The notes under the pieces: generated by a model
The model's database searches: none
What the model was told of the DNA's origin: nothing
What the model saw: only the letters and a program-made list of their open reading frames with translations
DNA from: Basidiobolus meristosporus CBS 931.73
Taxonomy: Eukaryota > Basidiobolomycota > Basidiobolomycetes > Basidiobolales > Basidiobolaceae
Length of the DNA stretch: 64,000 nt
Assembly: GCA_002104905.1 (NCBI GenBank)
Contig: MCFE01000074.1
Coordinates: 1-64,000 of the forward strand
Direction: 5' to 3'
Program-made: the position numbers and the translations under genes
Shown: in pieces, positions 30,458 through 40,287 of the stretch
Position numbering within the stretch: the stretch's first letter is position 1
Layout of the letters: every line of letters starts with the position of its first letter

Positions 30458-32311
30458 TTAGGCGCGCTTCATTTTGGTGAGCGACAAGACGGCTTGGATG
30501 ATCTTCTTCACCTGGTGCCCGATGGCATCCTTGTCGGTCGTCTTGGTGGACGCCAGTGCTTTGATGTTGGATGCCATCTCGCCCACCATGTTGTCAGTAT
30601 CTTGGCTGGGGGTTGGGTTGATGTCGGATTCTCCTAGAGCTTGTAGAATGGTTTGCTTCAAGAAATGATCATCAACCTCCCGCTTGAACACTCTCCTCTC
30701 TTCATCATCATCCTCGTCTTCGTCATCGTCGTTGTCATGGGGGCCCATGCGGCCGACTGATTCTCTGAGACGCTGGAAGAATGCCACTTTCGCGTCATCC
30801 TTTTTGGCGTCGTCCTTCTTGGCATCATCTTTCTTGGCATCGTCCTTCTTAGCATCTCCCTTCTTAGCATCGTCCTTCTTAGCGTCGTCCTTCTTAGCGT
30901 CGTCCTTCTTAGCGTCGTCCTTCTTAGCGTCGTCCTTCTTAGCATCATCCTTCTTAGCGTCATCCTTCTTAGCGTCATCCTTCTTAGCGTCATCCTTCTT
31001 AGCGTCGTCCTTCTTAGCGTCATCCTTCTTAGCGTCGTCCTTCTTAGCATCATCCTTCTTAGCGTCATCCTTCTTAGCGTCATCCTTCTTAGCGTCATCC
31101 TTCTTAGCGTCGTCCTTCTTAGCATCATCCTTCTTAGCATCTCCCTTCTTAGCGTCATCCTTCTTAGCATCGTCCTTCTTAGCATCGTCCTTCTTAGCAT
31201 CATCCTTCTTAGCATCATCCTTCTTAGCATCATCCTTCTTAGCATCGTCCTTAGGCAAACCTAAGATTGCTTTCAGATTTGCAAGTGCTTCATCAATTAA
31301 CATCGCTGCTTTAGCATCATCTTTGGGAAGCAGACCTCTGTTTGTCAGAGCGCTGATAATTTTAGCTCTAAGAACCGCGACAGGTGGTCCTCCTTTCGCC
31401 TGTCTCTTTTCAATGGTTCTTCCATCATCTTTACCAGAAAAGAAGCTTTTGACGCTTTCTGCAAGTCTTTGGAATGTGTTCATGTCATCCTTCTTGGCAT
31501 CATCTTTCTTAGCATCGTCCTTCTTGGCGTCATCTTTCTTAGCGTCGTCCTTCTTGGCATCATCTTTCTTAGCGTCGTCCTTCTTGGCATCATCTTTCTT
31601 AGCGTCGTCCTTCTTGGCATCATCTTTCTTAGCGTCGTCCTTCTTGGCGTCATCCTTTTTAGCATCGTCCTTCTTCGCGTCATCCTTCTTAGCATCGTCC
31701 TTCTTCGCGTCATCCTTCTTCGCGTCATCCTTCTTTGCATCATCCTTCTTTGCATCATCCTTCTTGGCATCGTCCTTCTTCCCTAGAATCATTTTAAGGG
31801 CAGCAAACGCTTCTTCTGTTAAAGCACTCGCCTTGGCTGAATCTTTTGGAAATAGACCCCGTCTAATAAGGGCAGACACAATCTTCGCTTTGAGAACGTT
31901 GTCTGGAGGAATCGATTTAGCTTGGCGTTTGTGTATAGACTTCTCATCCAAATGAACCAGCGCTTTGACAATTTTGATGACTGCCTCCTTCTGGAACTCC
32001 TGGGTGGAATGGTCATTGGAGGATTTCCCATGGCTCAGTTTGTTTACTCTATCGAAGATCTCCTGGACCAGGCCTTGCTGCTTGGCTGGCTCTTTGGGTA
32101 ACATGTGCGCTTTGGCCAACTCATCCACAATTAGGGCGCCCAGATTGAAGTCACTGGCGCGGTGTATTTGGCGGAAGTTATTGTTGGGTTGGGTATTCAT
32201 TCCGGCACGACGATCTATGCTGTTCTGAGGCGACTCACCCAAACCATGAACCATGGTACCCATCACGCAGAGGGTAACGACCACACTCGAAAGGATTTTG
32301 GAGGCACGCAT
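30458..32311 (-). CDS. Secreted repeat precursor with KKDDA tracts and Kex2-like sites
   Basis: A 617-residue intronless protein from the ATG at 32311 (a TTG lies four codons upstream). A signal peptide (about residues 1-23) is followed by a modular chain. Four related helix-rich segments of about 38 residues are visible (ELAKAHMLPKEPAKQQGLV; SALIRRGLFPKDSAKASAL; SALTNRGLLPKDDAKAAML; LQALGESDINPTPSQDTDN). They are preceded by dibasic RR or KR (DRR, HKR, EKR, FKR), the cleavage signal of Kex2. Two of them are followed by tracts of about 20 and about 30 KKDDA units and then by FQRLxESV. This architecture predicts Golgi processing into several charged peptides. I do not recognise the family; a polyampholyte surface or stress role is only a guess. 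Confidence 0.82.
   Translation of the reverse strand: MRASKILSSVVVTLCVMGTMVHGLGESPQNSIDRRAGMNTQPNNNFRQIHRASDFNLGALIVDELAKAHMLPKEPAKQQGLVQEIFDRVNKLSHGKSSNDHSTQEFQKEAVIKIVKALVHLDEKSIHKRQAKSIPPDNVLKAKIVSALIRRGLFPKDSAKASALTEEAFAALKMILGKKDDAKKDDAKKDDAKKDDAKKDDAKKDDAKKDDAKKDDAKKDDAKKDDAKKDDAKKDDAKKDDAKKDDAKKDDAKKDDAKKDDAKKDDAKKDDAKKDDMNTFQRLAESVKSFFSGKDDGRTIEKRQAKGGPPVAVLRAKIISALTNRGLLPKDDAKAAMLIDEALANLKAILGLPKDDAKKDDAKKDDAKKDDAKKDDAKKDDAKKDDAKKGDAKKDDAKKDDAKKDDAKKDDAKKDDAKKDDAKKDDAKKDDAKKDDAKKDDAKKDDAKKDDAKKDDAKKDDAKKDDAKKDDAKKDDAKKDDAKKGDAKKDDAKKDDAKKDDAKKDDAKVAFFQRLRESVGRMGPHDNDDDEDEDDDEERRVFKREVDDHFLKQTILQALGESDINPTPSQDTDNMVGEMASNIKALASTKTTDKDAIGHQVKKIIQAVLSLTKMKRA
30791..31252 (-). repeat. 15-base coding minisatellite, about 30 units
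   Basis: Tandem 15-base units coding KKDDA, two of them KKGDA, in frame within the precursor gene. Synonymous third-base differences make higher-order patterns. Confidence 0.95.
31485..31780 (-). repeat. 15-base coding minisatellite, about 20 units
   Basis: Second block of the same KKDDA-coding unit, with an alternating GCGTCGTCC/GCATCATCT higher-order pattern on the plus strand. Confidence 0.95.
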
Positions 32312-32445
32312 TTCTTCAATCAATGATATAGGTGAATAGAGTAGATGAAATGATTCCCTCTACCAAGTACTGTTAGGGTGGAATACGCACAACGGGTTGG
32401 GTTGATATGTGATATGTAGCTGACTGAGAGTGGGCCTGGGAATAG

Positions 32446-32453
32446 ATTTTATA
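32446..32453 (-). promoter_or_regulatory. TATA box of the KKDDA precursor gene
   Basis: TATAAAAT on the reverse strand, 135 bases before the ATG, implying a leader of roughly 100 bases. Confidence 0.45.
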
Positions 32454-33175
32454 GCCAGGAGGTGGCCCATCTTTGAAGCAAGGGGCAACTCATGTCAAGG
32501 ATCGCCAAAAGGGAGAGTGCATTGTTGTTGACGATGTTACAAAGGCCACTGCTCTCTCCCAGCGGCCAGTGACATTGTTTGTTGGTGTTGACGGAAACCA
32601 GCATGTGAAACCAATCATCCCCTCGCCGCTTTTTCTCACTCACTGCCACCTCTGCTTGATGCTCGACAGGAGAAAGATAGGGGAGAACGAGCAGGCAGCT
32701 GTAATACCTCGAACATGTGAAGATCATTTCCAATGAAGTTGTGTCGATCCGAGGACGCCCCTGTCTCTCAATAAGCGTGAACCGAAAACCTAGCCGTACT
32801 GCTGCCCTTTCATGTGCACCTCATTGGCCTAGATTCAACCACACATCAGGGACGATCAACAGCCCATTTCCAGAGCAAAGACATTGCAGCCCCGTACACA
32901 ATTCTTTCTAGAGCAAAGACATGGCAGCCCCATACACAATTTATTGTTCTCAAAACGATGGTGCCACAGCGGTGGTGATGAGGGGGAGGGGAGGGAGGAG
33001 AGCAGGAAGACAGTGATCGTGCGAAAACGTATACGCGGCAAACCGATCAAATCAAAATCTACAGAGATATGTCTATATATGTATTTATATTTCCGCCTCA
33101 TGGTCAAGATGTCAATTTACAGATGGTGATCGGCCAGGACCAACGATGTGATGATGGGGCGAGTGTTCGAACCCC
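32454..33175. other. Intergenic region
   Basis: Holds a 38-base tandem duplication (32872-32946) and otherwise nothing recognised. Confidence 0.45.
32872..32946. repeat. 38-base tandem duplication
   Basis: Units 32872-32909 and 32910-32946 both begin AGAGCAAAGACAT and share GCAGCCCC.TACACAATT, with a few differences. Confidence 0.85.
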
Positions 33176-33737
33176 TCATCCCACGATGGTCAGGTCGATA
33201 TTGTGGCGAGAGACGTAGGCGGTCAGCTCTTCGAGATCAACCCATAGTTGGAATTTCAGAAAGTTGAGGAATGCGCGCTCCATCCGGTTGATCTCTTTGG
33301 TGCTCCAGCGACTCCCTATCACCTCCACCAGCTTCGCGGTGGTCAGGGGCTTGTCATCCAGGAACTTGCTGGCGATCAACAAGCTGGCCAGGAATATCCG
33401 ATGAGAGGTCCCGTACTCGCCCAGCGCACCGGAAGGGAGGGCTTTCTTCAGCCGCTCCATGTAAACCAAGCTCGCGATCAGGATCTCGGCCGATATCTTG
33501 GCACCAAAGGTGGTCTGCTGAATGAAGTCCATGAGGGTGGGCAGTGGCTGGGTCGTGTCGGACGGCGCCGCAGGGCAGCTTAATATGGCATCCACTGATC
33601 GGCTGGTGAATCCTGTAGAAACGCAGTTAGTCAAGTGCACTTGGAAATCGAGCCACTCCACTGAGCATACCAATGAGGGTGTCTGACAACGGTGTCCAAG
33701 TATCCGGGAGGGTCGAGGTAGAGACTACGCAGGCCAT
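33176..33737 (-). CDS. Small Pho85-type (PCL-like) cyclin
   Basis: Two exons (33737-33671 and 33612-33176) join across a 58-base intron (GTATGC, CTAAC branch, CTACAG) and give 167 residues. The body is a single cyclin box: LIASLVYMERL, HRIFLASLLIASKFLDDKPL, and INRMERAFLNFLKFQLWV with Glu in the cyclin-Y/PCL position. The protein is little more than the cyclin box. PCL cyclins activate Pho85/CDK5-type kinases in cell-cycle entry, phosphate response and polarity; the kinase partner is not in the window. A TATATAAG lies about 95 bases upstream of the ATG. Confidence 0.87.
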
Positions 33738-34730
33738 CAAACGATCCAATGAATGCGCGGTGAATGGAAAGGAGCCAACGGACTGAGCACTAAAACAGAG
33801 ATTGAAGGGGGATTAGTGAAGAACTCGGACTTATATAAGTGGTCACCGAACGGGTCATATGATTAGCAGGTTGATTTATTTAGGCACACAGCTGAGATCT
33901 AAGCAAATGCGCTAATTTCATGCCTACCGATACGGGCCAATCAGTGGGCTAGAGCACGTGCTTACTGTCGCTCCATACCAATCAACTAATCCCCAAATTT
34001 CCAACAATTTCGGTTAGATCGAGGAAGCATATGACCACATAGAGCATTACACCGGCATTCGCTCACCTCAGATGATTACCCGAGGCTGAAGATGGAAAAC
34101 TCCTGGTAATGAATAGGGGCAGATCCATTACTGCCACCGCTGAGTGGCTGAGTCCACATTTTAGCTATGGGATCACCGGACATACTGGTGTGAATGGGTG
34201 ATCCCGATACGCTTTCCTATTTCGCCCTTTTCTGAAACCCCTGATTATATCCCCCCAGTGGGCCCACCATCTAGCAGAGGCTGATCAGGAACGTGCCGTA
34301 TGAGCGCTTCCATTGGACAGCCGCCAACTCCACATCTTATTCACCATGTCCTCCACCAGGCCAGACACACTGAGTCACCGGAGTACCGCGCACTATCGTA
34401 GCACATAAGCTTAAGTTCCAAAGATTTTATTGCATTCTATATTTTTTATACTAGTAGCAAGACAATCGTACTGCCAGGCTAGGCTTTTTTTGCAAGGGGG
34501 AAGCGCGTTGAATCATGGGGACAGAGGAGGATTGGGTCAGGGGATACCTGGCGGGTCATCCTTGGGTGATGCTGGCTCAACCGAGACAAAAATTATTCAG
34601 GTCATAAATAAGTTCCATGTTCGTTGGCACATTGACAAAATGGGTGAATTAGAACGGTGAGGGAAAGCTGCGCTATGATGGGGGTAATACAAAACTAACG
34701 GTCGGTAGAGGGGCTAAAGAGGGTTCCCGT
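33738..34730. other. Intergenic region
   Basis: About 1 kb between the cyclin promoter and the beta-tubulin 3' end, with only short unsupported open frames (for example 34430-34660). Confidence 0.45.
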
Positions 34731-36124
34731 TTAGATCTCTTGTTGCTCATACTCGCCCTGGTCGTATTGCTCCTCATACTCTTGCTGGTATTCCTGACCT
34801 TCGTACATCTCCTCTCCGTACTCCTCCTCGTCAACAGTGGCATCTTGGTATTGTTGATATTCGGAAACGAGATCGTTCATGTTGGACTCAGCCTCAGTGA
34901 ACTCCATCTCGTCCATACCTTCACCAGTGTACCAATGCAAGAAAGCCTTACGACGGAACATGGCAGTGAATTGCTCCTCAACACGCTTGAAGAGCTCTTG
35001 GATGGCAGTGCTGTTACCAACGAAGGTGACGGCCATCTTGAGGTCCTTAGGAGGAATGTCAGCAGACGGAGGTTTGGATGTTGTTGGGAATCCATTCAAC
35101 AAAGTGGGCGGAGTTCTTGGTTTGGACCTTGTACATTTGATCTTCAACTTCCTTCATGGACATGCGACCACGGAACATGGCGGCAACGGTAAGGTAGCGA
35201 CCATGACGAGGATCAGAGGCGGCCATCATGTTCTTGGCGTCGAACATCTGTTGGGTCAACTCGGCAACGCTGACGTTGCGGAATTGTTGGGAGTCACGGG
35301 AGGTCAATGGAGCATAACCAACCATGAAGAAGTGAAGACGAGGGAAAGGAACCATGTTGACAGCGAGCTTACGAAGGTCAGAGTTAAGTTGACCGGGGAA
35401 ACGAAGGGAGGTGGTGGTACCGCTCATAACGTGGGACACCAAAGTGGTTAAGATCACCGTATGTGGGGTTGGTAAGCTTCAAGGTACGGAAGCAGATATC
35501 ATAGAGGGCTTCGTTATCGATACAGAATGTGAGGTCGGAGTTCTCAACCAATTGATGGACGGAGAGAGTGGCGTTGTAAGGCTCAACAACGGTGTCAGAC
35601 ACCTTGGGGGAAGGCATGACGGAGAAAGTGCACATCATGCGGTCGGGATATTCTTCACGGATCTTGGAGATGAGAAGGGTACCCATACCGGAACCGGTAC
35701 CACCACCGAGGGAGTGGGTGATCTGGAAACCTTGAAGGCAGTCGCAGTTTTCGGCTTCCTTACGGACAACATCCAAGACGCTGTCGACAAGTTCGGCACC
35801 TTCGGTGTAGTGTCCCTTGGCCCAGTTGTTACCAGCACCGCTTTGACCGTAGATGAAGTTGTCGGGGCGGAAGAGAGAACCGATACCGCTGGCACGGGTG
35901 GTATCCATGGTTCCTGGCTCCAAATCGACCAACACAGCACGGGGAACATACTTTCCGGAACCAGCCTCGTTGTAGTAAACGTTGATTCTCTCGAGCTGCA
36001 AGTCGTTGTCACCTTGGTAGCTGCCGGTGCCATCGATACCGTGCTCGGAGGAGATGGTTTCCCAGAACTTGTTACCGATTTGGTTACCGCACTGGCCGGT
36101 TTGAAGGTGAACGATTTCTCTCAT
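34731..36124 (-). pseudogene. Beta-tubulin with two +1 frameshifts
   Basis: An intronless beta-tubulin from [17 protein letters not shown] to an acidic, Tyr/Gln-rich tail. It would be about 463 residues if both frameshifts are ignored. GTP-binding [10 protein letters not shown], the N-terminal autoregulatory MREI and [18 protein letters not shown] are all intact. One extra T lies in a T run at 35441-35443 (after YGDLNH, codon about 228); a second extra T lies at 35061 (between QTSVC and DIPPKDL). No intron explains either. Protein conservation on both sides is otherwise full, so the options are assembly indels, a very recent pseudogene, or unproven ribosomal frameshifting. Sequence such as [17 protein letters not shown] is unlike typical fungal beta-tubulin, suggesting a divergent paralogue. 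It is divergent from the gene at 36706. Confidence 0.75.
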
Positions 36125-36609
36125 AGTGTTAAGGTAAAGACCGGGAAGGTTGCGGTGTGGAAAGGGTGAGTTCGAAATCGAATGGCTGCACTACTTTTCT
36201 AAGATCGCTCATTGTTTATACTTGGAACATGTTTTCCTCGATTTTTTTTGCGTTCGACGATTGTTTTGATCGGGATCCATCAATGATCCGACCACCTCGA
36301 CCCATACCCATACCCATACCGTCACCCAACTTATGCTGGCCAGCAAATCCACTTCGCATTGATGGCACTGACGTACGAATGGAATTCCGCTCGCAGCCCA
36401 ATCAGACCGAGCCTCCTGTAAATGGCTGCCGTAGCAGAGAGCAAGGCCCTCGCTTCGCCGAGATATGGAAGGCCAAGCAGGAGAAATCACCAACGCAACC
36501 TCCCTGCCTATTGGATTCCCCAACCCGCGTTGCTGTGCTTCGACCCGCCGAAATGGAATTCTCCCCTCACTTTTGGAATCAGGAGGGTTTGCATTAGGAG
36601 ACATTGCGC
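36125..36609. other. Divergent promoter region of tubulin and small secreted gene
   Basis: No gene. A short ACCCAT array is seen at about 36299-36318. Confidence 0.45.
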
Positions 36610-36616
36610 TATATAA
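36610..36616 (+). promoter_or_regulatory. TATA box of the small acidic secreted protein
   Basis: TATATAA 90 bases before the ATG at 36706. A 13-codon upstream open frame (36625-36666) would be in the mRNA only if transcription starts close to the box. Confidence 0.45.
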
Positions 36617-36705
36617 TGGAACAATGGATGCACTACCCGCTGCATCCCATTGTACATCGACCTAGATTTCCTATATCTTTAGACAGAACATAGAGTGCCT
36701 TCAAA

Positions 36706-36957
36706 ATGCTGCTTTCCAACATCCATCTCTGTTTCACTCTATTGGCCGGTTTCTTAGCGGTGGCTCAGTCAAGACCAATCATGGTTTCCCAGGAGGCGGC
36801 CCTCCAGAGCGCCAGCTTCGGCCAGGAGGATTCGGCAGTGATCTCGAAGGAGGATGGCTATCTCTGCGTGGAGGACTGTGAGCAGACGCAGTACTGGGAG
36901 GAATACGAAAAGTACTACAACTTCTTCATCACTGACGATGCAGAGACCGATGTATAG
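36706..36957 (+). CDS. Small secreted acidic protein
   Basis: An 83-residue protein. Residues 1-22 are a signal peptide (MLLSNIHLCFTLLAGFLAVA). The mature part is strongly acidic, with only two cysteines (LCVEDCE) and an aromatic stretch, YWEEYEKYYNFF. A TATA box lies 90 bases upstream and AATAAA follows at about 37077, so it looks like a complete expression unit. No known family is recognised. Small size, secretion signal and lack of a domain are effector-like, but function is unknown. Confidence 0.65.
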   Translation: MLLSNIHLCFTLLAGFLAVAQSRPIMVSQEAALQSASFGQEDSAVISKEDGYLCVEDCEQTQYWEEYEKYYNFFITDDAETDV

Positions 36958-37505
36958 GCTGCACCACCTCTCGCCTAAACCCTCGCCCCATGTATGATAC
37001 AACATAGAATACCGTGTAGATTTTCCAGTAATTGTTCCCAAACCTAACCCCATCCCCTCCCTCTCCCCTCGCCTAGCAATAAACCATCCATTTGTCTCAC
37101 CCTGGACCCAGTGACTGGATATCGTCATAACCGAGCATGAATTTCATCGAGAACTTCCAAATGCGGTGTGGACGAATATCGAACAATCCGCTGGTTTTTT
37201 TATTCCTCGAGCGAGCGTTAATGATCTCTAGGTCGGCAGCCAATCGATTCCACGGAAGGGAAATCAACCCATCACAAACTAATATCACCAGATGCTTATG
37301 GTAATTGATGGTTGCCCAGGTTGGGACTGAAGTTGGCACGTACGATCGAGCGAAATCCAATCCGATTGATCGAGGATTTTTTTTCATCAAGCCCGTGAGC
37401 ACCGACGACAAAACTCCCCGGCAGTCACTAAAGGACCGTCTCTTTTCCTTTACTTTTCCTCTTTCCTTCCCAGAGGGACAGTCACAGGGTTATTAGGTTT
37501 AGGAT
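36958..37505. other. Intergenic region
   Basis: 3' flank of the small secreted gene with an AATAAA near 37077, then the CT-rich leader of the DUF3020 gene (37439-37472). Nothing else is seen. Confidence 0.4.
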
Positions 37506-38419
37506 ATGACCCCTATCCAGGCCAAGGTCGAAGAAAACTCACCCGCATCCCCCAACAGTTGCTCCGATGCCAAGGTCCCGAAGGTGATGGACGAGGCCTT
37601 GCTTGAAAAGATGCGGGCCGAAAACCGAGAAAGGAAGAAGAAGTGGAGGCAGCAGAACGAAGAGCGGAGTAAGTTCCCCTTTCCACTAAACCGGTCCACC
37701 TATTTACTCGCCGTTGCTTTCTTCGAGCCTGTGCGCTAACCAGTCCCTCGTTTTCTCGTCCCTCCCCTAAAGACAAGGACAACGACCTCCGGTGCCGCGT
37801 GAACAAACGAGCCAACAAGCTGTTTGGTCCGGGCCCCAGTGATCACAAGACTCGTTGGGTGGAGGAGGAGTTCAGGAAGCGCCAGCAGAAGCGGAAGGAG
37901 AAGGAGCGCCGCAAGCTCATGGTGTCCGGGACTTCTACGCTTGATGGTAATCACATCATGATGAACGGCCAAGTACCTCTCCCTACCGGCCCAATGACCG
38001 GCTTGGTGCATATGAATGATTCCCCAGGCACCGGCTATATCAATCCAGCGCAGTACAGCAACATGGGTATTCCAATTCCCGGTTCTAGCGCTGGCGCGCA
38101 TCCCATGAGGCTGGCAAACAACGGCACCAGCTTGCCCAATGTTACCAACAGCGCAGGGTTGAATGGTATTTCGTTGATGGGCCCAATTTTGCCACTTCCT
38201 AATAACGGGCCCACCTTCAAATATGCCATATCCGCCAGCTCGAACTCTCCTCTGGCTCCCGCCATCCCCATCCCCATCCCCGCCTCTACCAAGAGCTCAG
38301 CCCCCCTGAAAAGTGAATCGGCGTCCTGTGCACCCGATTATCCTATGGACGCAGTGATGACTCTCATGCAGTTGAATTCCGGTTGGCAAGGGTGCAACCG
38401 TGACGTTCGAACCAACTGA
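37506..38419 (+). CDS. DUF3020-domain fungal protein
   Basis: Two exons (37506-37668 and 37773-38419) join across a 104-base intron and give 269 residues. The junction completes the conserved block running from MRAENRERKKKWRQQNEER into NKDNDLRCRVNKRANKLFG, the DUF3020 signature found in many fungi. A highly basic segment follows (FRKRQQKRKEKERRK), then a low-complexity Pro/Ser/Asn-rich region with IPIPIP and a short conserved-looking end around PMDAVMTLMQLNSGW. The basic helix suggests nucleic-acid binding and nuclear localisation. The domain's biochemical role is unknown, so only a possible regulatory function can be inferred. Confidence 0.85.
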
Positions 38420-39727
38420 ATACTGGTTCGGCACTGACTAAGCCACTAGAGCCTATGCTCAGATGTTGCCGCCCATTCACTGCATCCCCAACCTGCTCTG
38501 CCCCATCACCAATACCAACACCAACACCATCATCACCATTCCCAACCCCCAACCCTCCAATCCCATCTCTTAGAACACCCACTTAGACTTTTGGTTTGGT
38601 TGGACTCTGATCCCCCTTTCTTCCCTCGTGTAAATTATTTCTTCCGCTCCTCCTCGTCATTTTTGTCAATCCCCCATTGTAATAAATGGTACTGCCTCGT
38701 AGAGATCCCAGGAATCGGTCCAACCTAGTGAGTCTACCTTGAGATGGCCGGTGACATCACGATCCATACTAGGCTTTCAATGACCATCTCCCTCACCAAT
38801 CCGATGGATTCTCTTGTATAATTATCCACCTGGTCTCTTGACCACCCGGCACATCAAGAGCCCTCACTTGCCTTGTGTACCTTTCTGCGATCATTTGGAA
38901 TGTTGGGGGACGGTGATTTGGTTTACTGCAAGGGACAGTCAATGGAGGAAGGGCAAAGTTGGTTGATGGATTTTTCACCACTCGCACACGTGAGTGGTAG
39001 GCCCTAGAGCAGTATATTGTCCTCAATGTGGCCTAGCATGGTGCCACTGATGATTGGATCCCGAACGCCTTAAGAATATCACCAGTGCCCCAATGGGGAT
39101 TAAGCCTAGCAAGTATCAAGGCCAGGGGTCATATTGGAGCGGAGTGCCCAATGGGAGCATGTTTCTCACTGGTGAGTTTATTGAGCAACAGCGGTGGTTA
39201 TGTATGTGCACCATTTTTAGGCTGACTACTCAAATACACTATCAAAGGGCTTGAATAAATGTGTGCCAAGTTTGGTACAAATCCTAGTCTTTGATTTAGA
39301 GATTACTTTGCAGAGTGCAGGCAATAAATTTAAAGAAGGCCAAATCTCAGAGTCCTCACTGATTTCTCCGCCATTCACCTGACCTCAACAGAAAATTTAT
39401 GAGTTCAAGATGCACAGACTATACAGTAAATCATTCTATACATTGGCCAGCAGCACAGTTGGTGATACTAAGCTCTCTCCTGATACTGTAAGTATGCTGT
39501 GAAGTAATGACCAAGCTAATTTTCAATCACTGGATCTTTAGACTGACCCATCATATATATTATGCAGGCTTAACAGTGATTGAAAGAACCAGATGATGTG
39601 ACTTTCACTTTATGATTGACTGAATATAAGGGTGATACCTGGAGTCTTGGAGCATACAATATGCTCAACAAATTCCTCTCAATGTCCCTTTGAAAAACAC
39701 CCACAAAGACCAGCAGAATGTTAGCAT
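38420..39727. other. Border between genes and retrotransposon block
   Basis: About 1.3 kb with no gene. AATAAA near 38681 may end the DUF3020 transcript. From 39728 LTR sequence begins. Confidence 0.5.
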
Positions 39728-39925
39728 TGTTGTAATTATCAAGTTGTCACCTAAATATTCATGCTAACTTAGTCACATAGATCTTATTCTTTGATTAGCA
39801 TTCTATCCTGACTAAATTTCTTGTTGGGATTTACTTGGAATATTTTCACCAAAACACTAGGTACCAGAACATGAAAATTCACAAAGTTGTCAAAACAGCC
39901 CCAAACTTTGCACACATGTTCTTGG
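39728..39925 (+). repeat. Truncated LTR of retrotransposon family 2
   Basis: Starts TGTTGTAATTATC and matches the complete family-2 LTR at 62294-62642 up to the ...TTCTTGG point, where the family-1 LTR of element A begins. Confidence 0.8.
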
Positions 39926-40274
39926 TGTTGTAAAAATTTGTATTTCCACCTAAATATTCACCTAACTTAGTCACTTAGATCATTACCTTCAAATCCTAGA
40001 GAATACTGACCAAATTCCTTGTTGGGATTTACTTAGAGTATTTTCACCAAAATACCAGGTACCCAGAACATGTTAATTCTCAAAGTTGTCCAAACAGCCC
40101 CAAACTTTGCACACATGTTCTTGGGACCTTCCTTAACCTATTTTACGTGTTTGTAATGCCAAGATCAGGTAAAAGTATCAATACTACTTTTACATTCAAT
40201 AAATCATTAAGTGAAAACCACATAGTCTATTTGTTCACCCAATCACTTCCAATATCTCCAAGACTCTTACAACA
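39926..40274 (+). repeat. 5' LTR of element A
   Basis: 349 bases, from TGTTGTAAAAATTTG to CTCTTACAACA. Confidence 0.92.
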
Positions 40275-40287
40275 GGTTATGAGCCCC
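40275..40287 (+). promoter_or_regulatory. Primer-binding site matching the initiator tRNA-Met anticodon arm
   Basis: GGTTATGAGCCCC follows the LTR directly. GGTTATGAGCCC is complementary to GGGCUCAUAACC, the anticodon stem-loop of fungal initiator tRNA-Met, as in Ty5 and Drosophila copia, which use half-tRNA primers. The gag ATG (40279) lies inside it. The same site is at 48084, 48631, 54211 (one mismatch) and 63153, and on the reverse strand at 47566-47578. Confidence 0.75.

Noticed and set aside
30791-31780. Regular short repeats resembling a CRISPR array
   Set aside because: The units are contiguous 15-base coding repeats without spacers, in a eukaryotic gene.
30684-31955. 423-codon open frame on the plus strand made of FLASS repeats, opposite the KKDDA gene
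   Set aside because: It is the mirror of the 15-base repeat, which lacks stops in that frame. It has no sensible start, and the opposite strand has a signal peptide, TATA box and Kex2 sites.
33160-33180. GTTCGAACCCC, like a tRNA T-loop
   Set aside because: The surrounding bases do not fold into an acceptor stem, D arm or anticodon arm.
35061-35443. Introns as an explanation of the tubulin frame changes
   Set aside because: There is no missing or extra sequence apart from one base at each site, and no GT/AG pair surrounds them.
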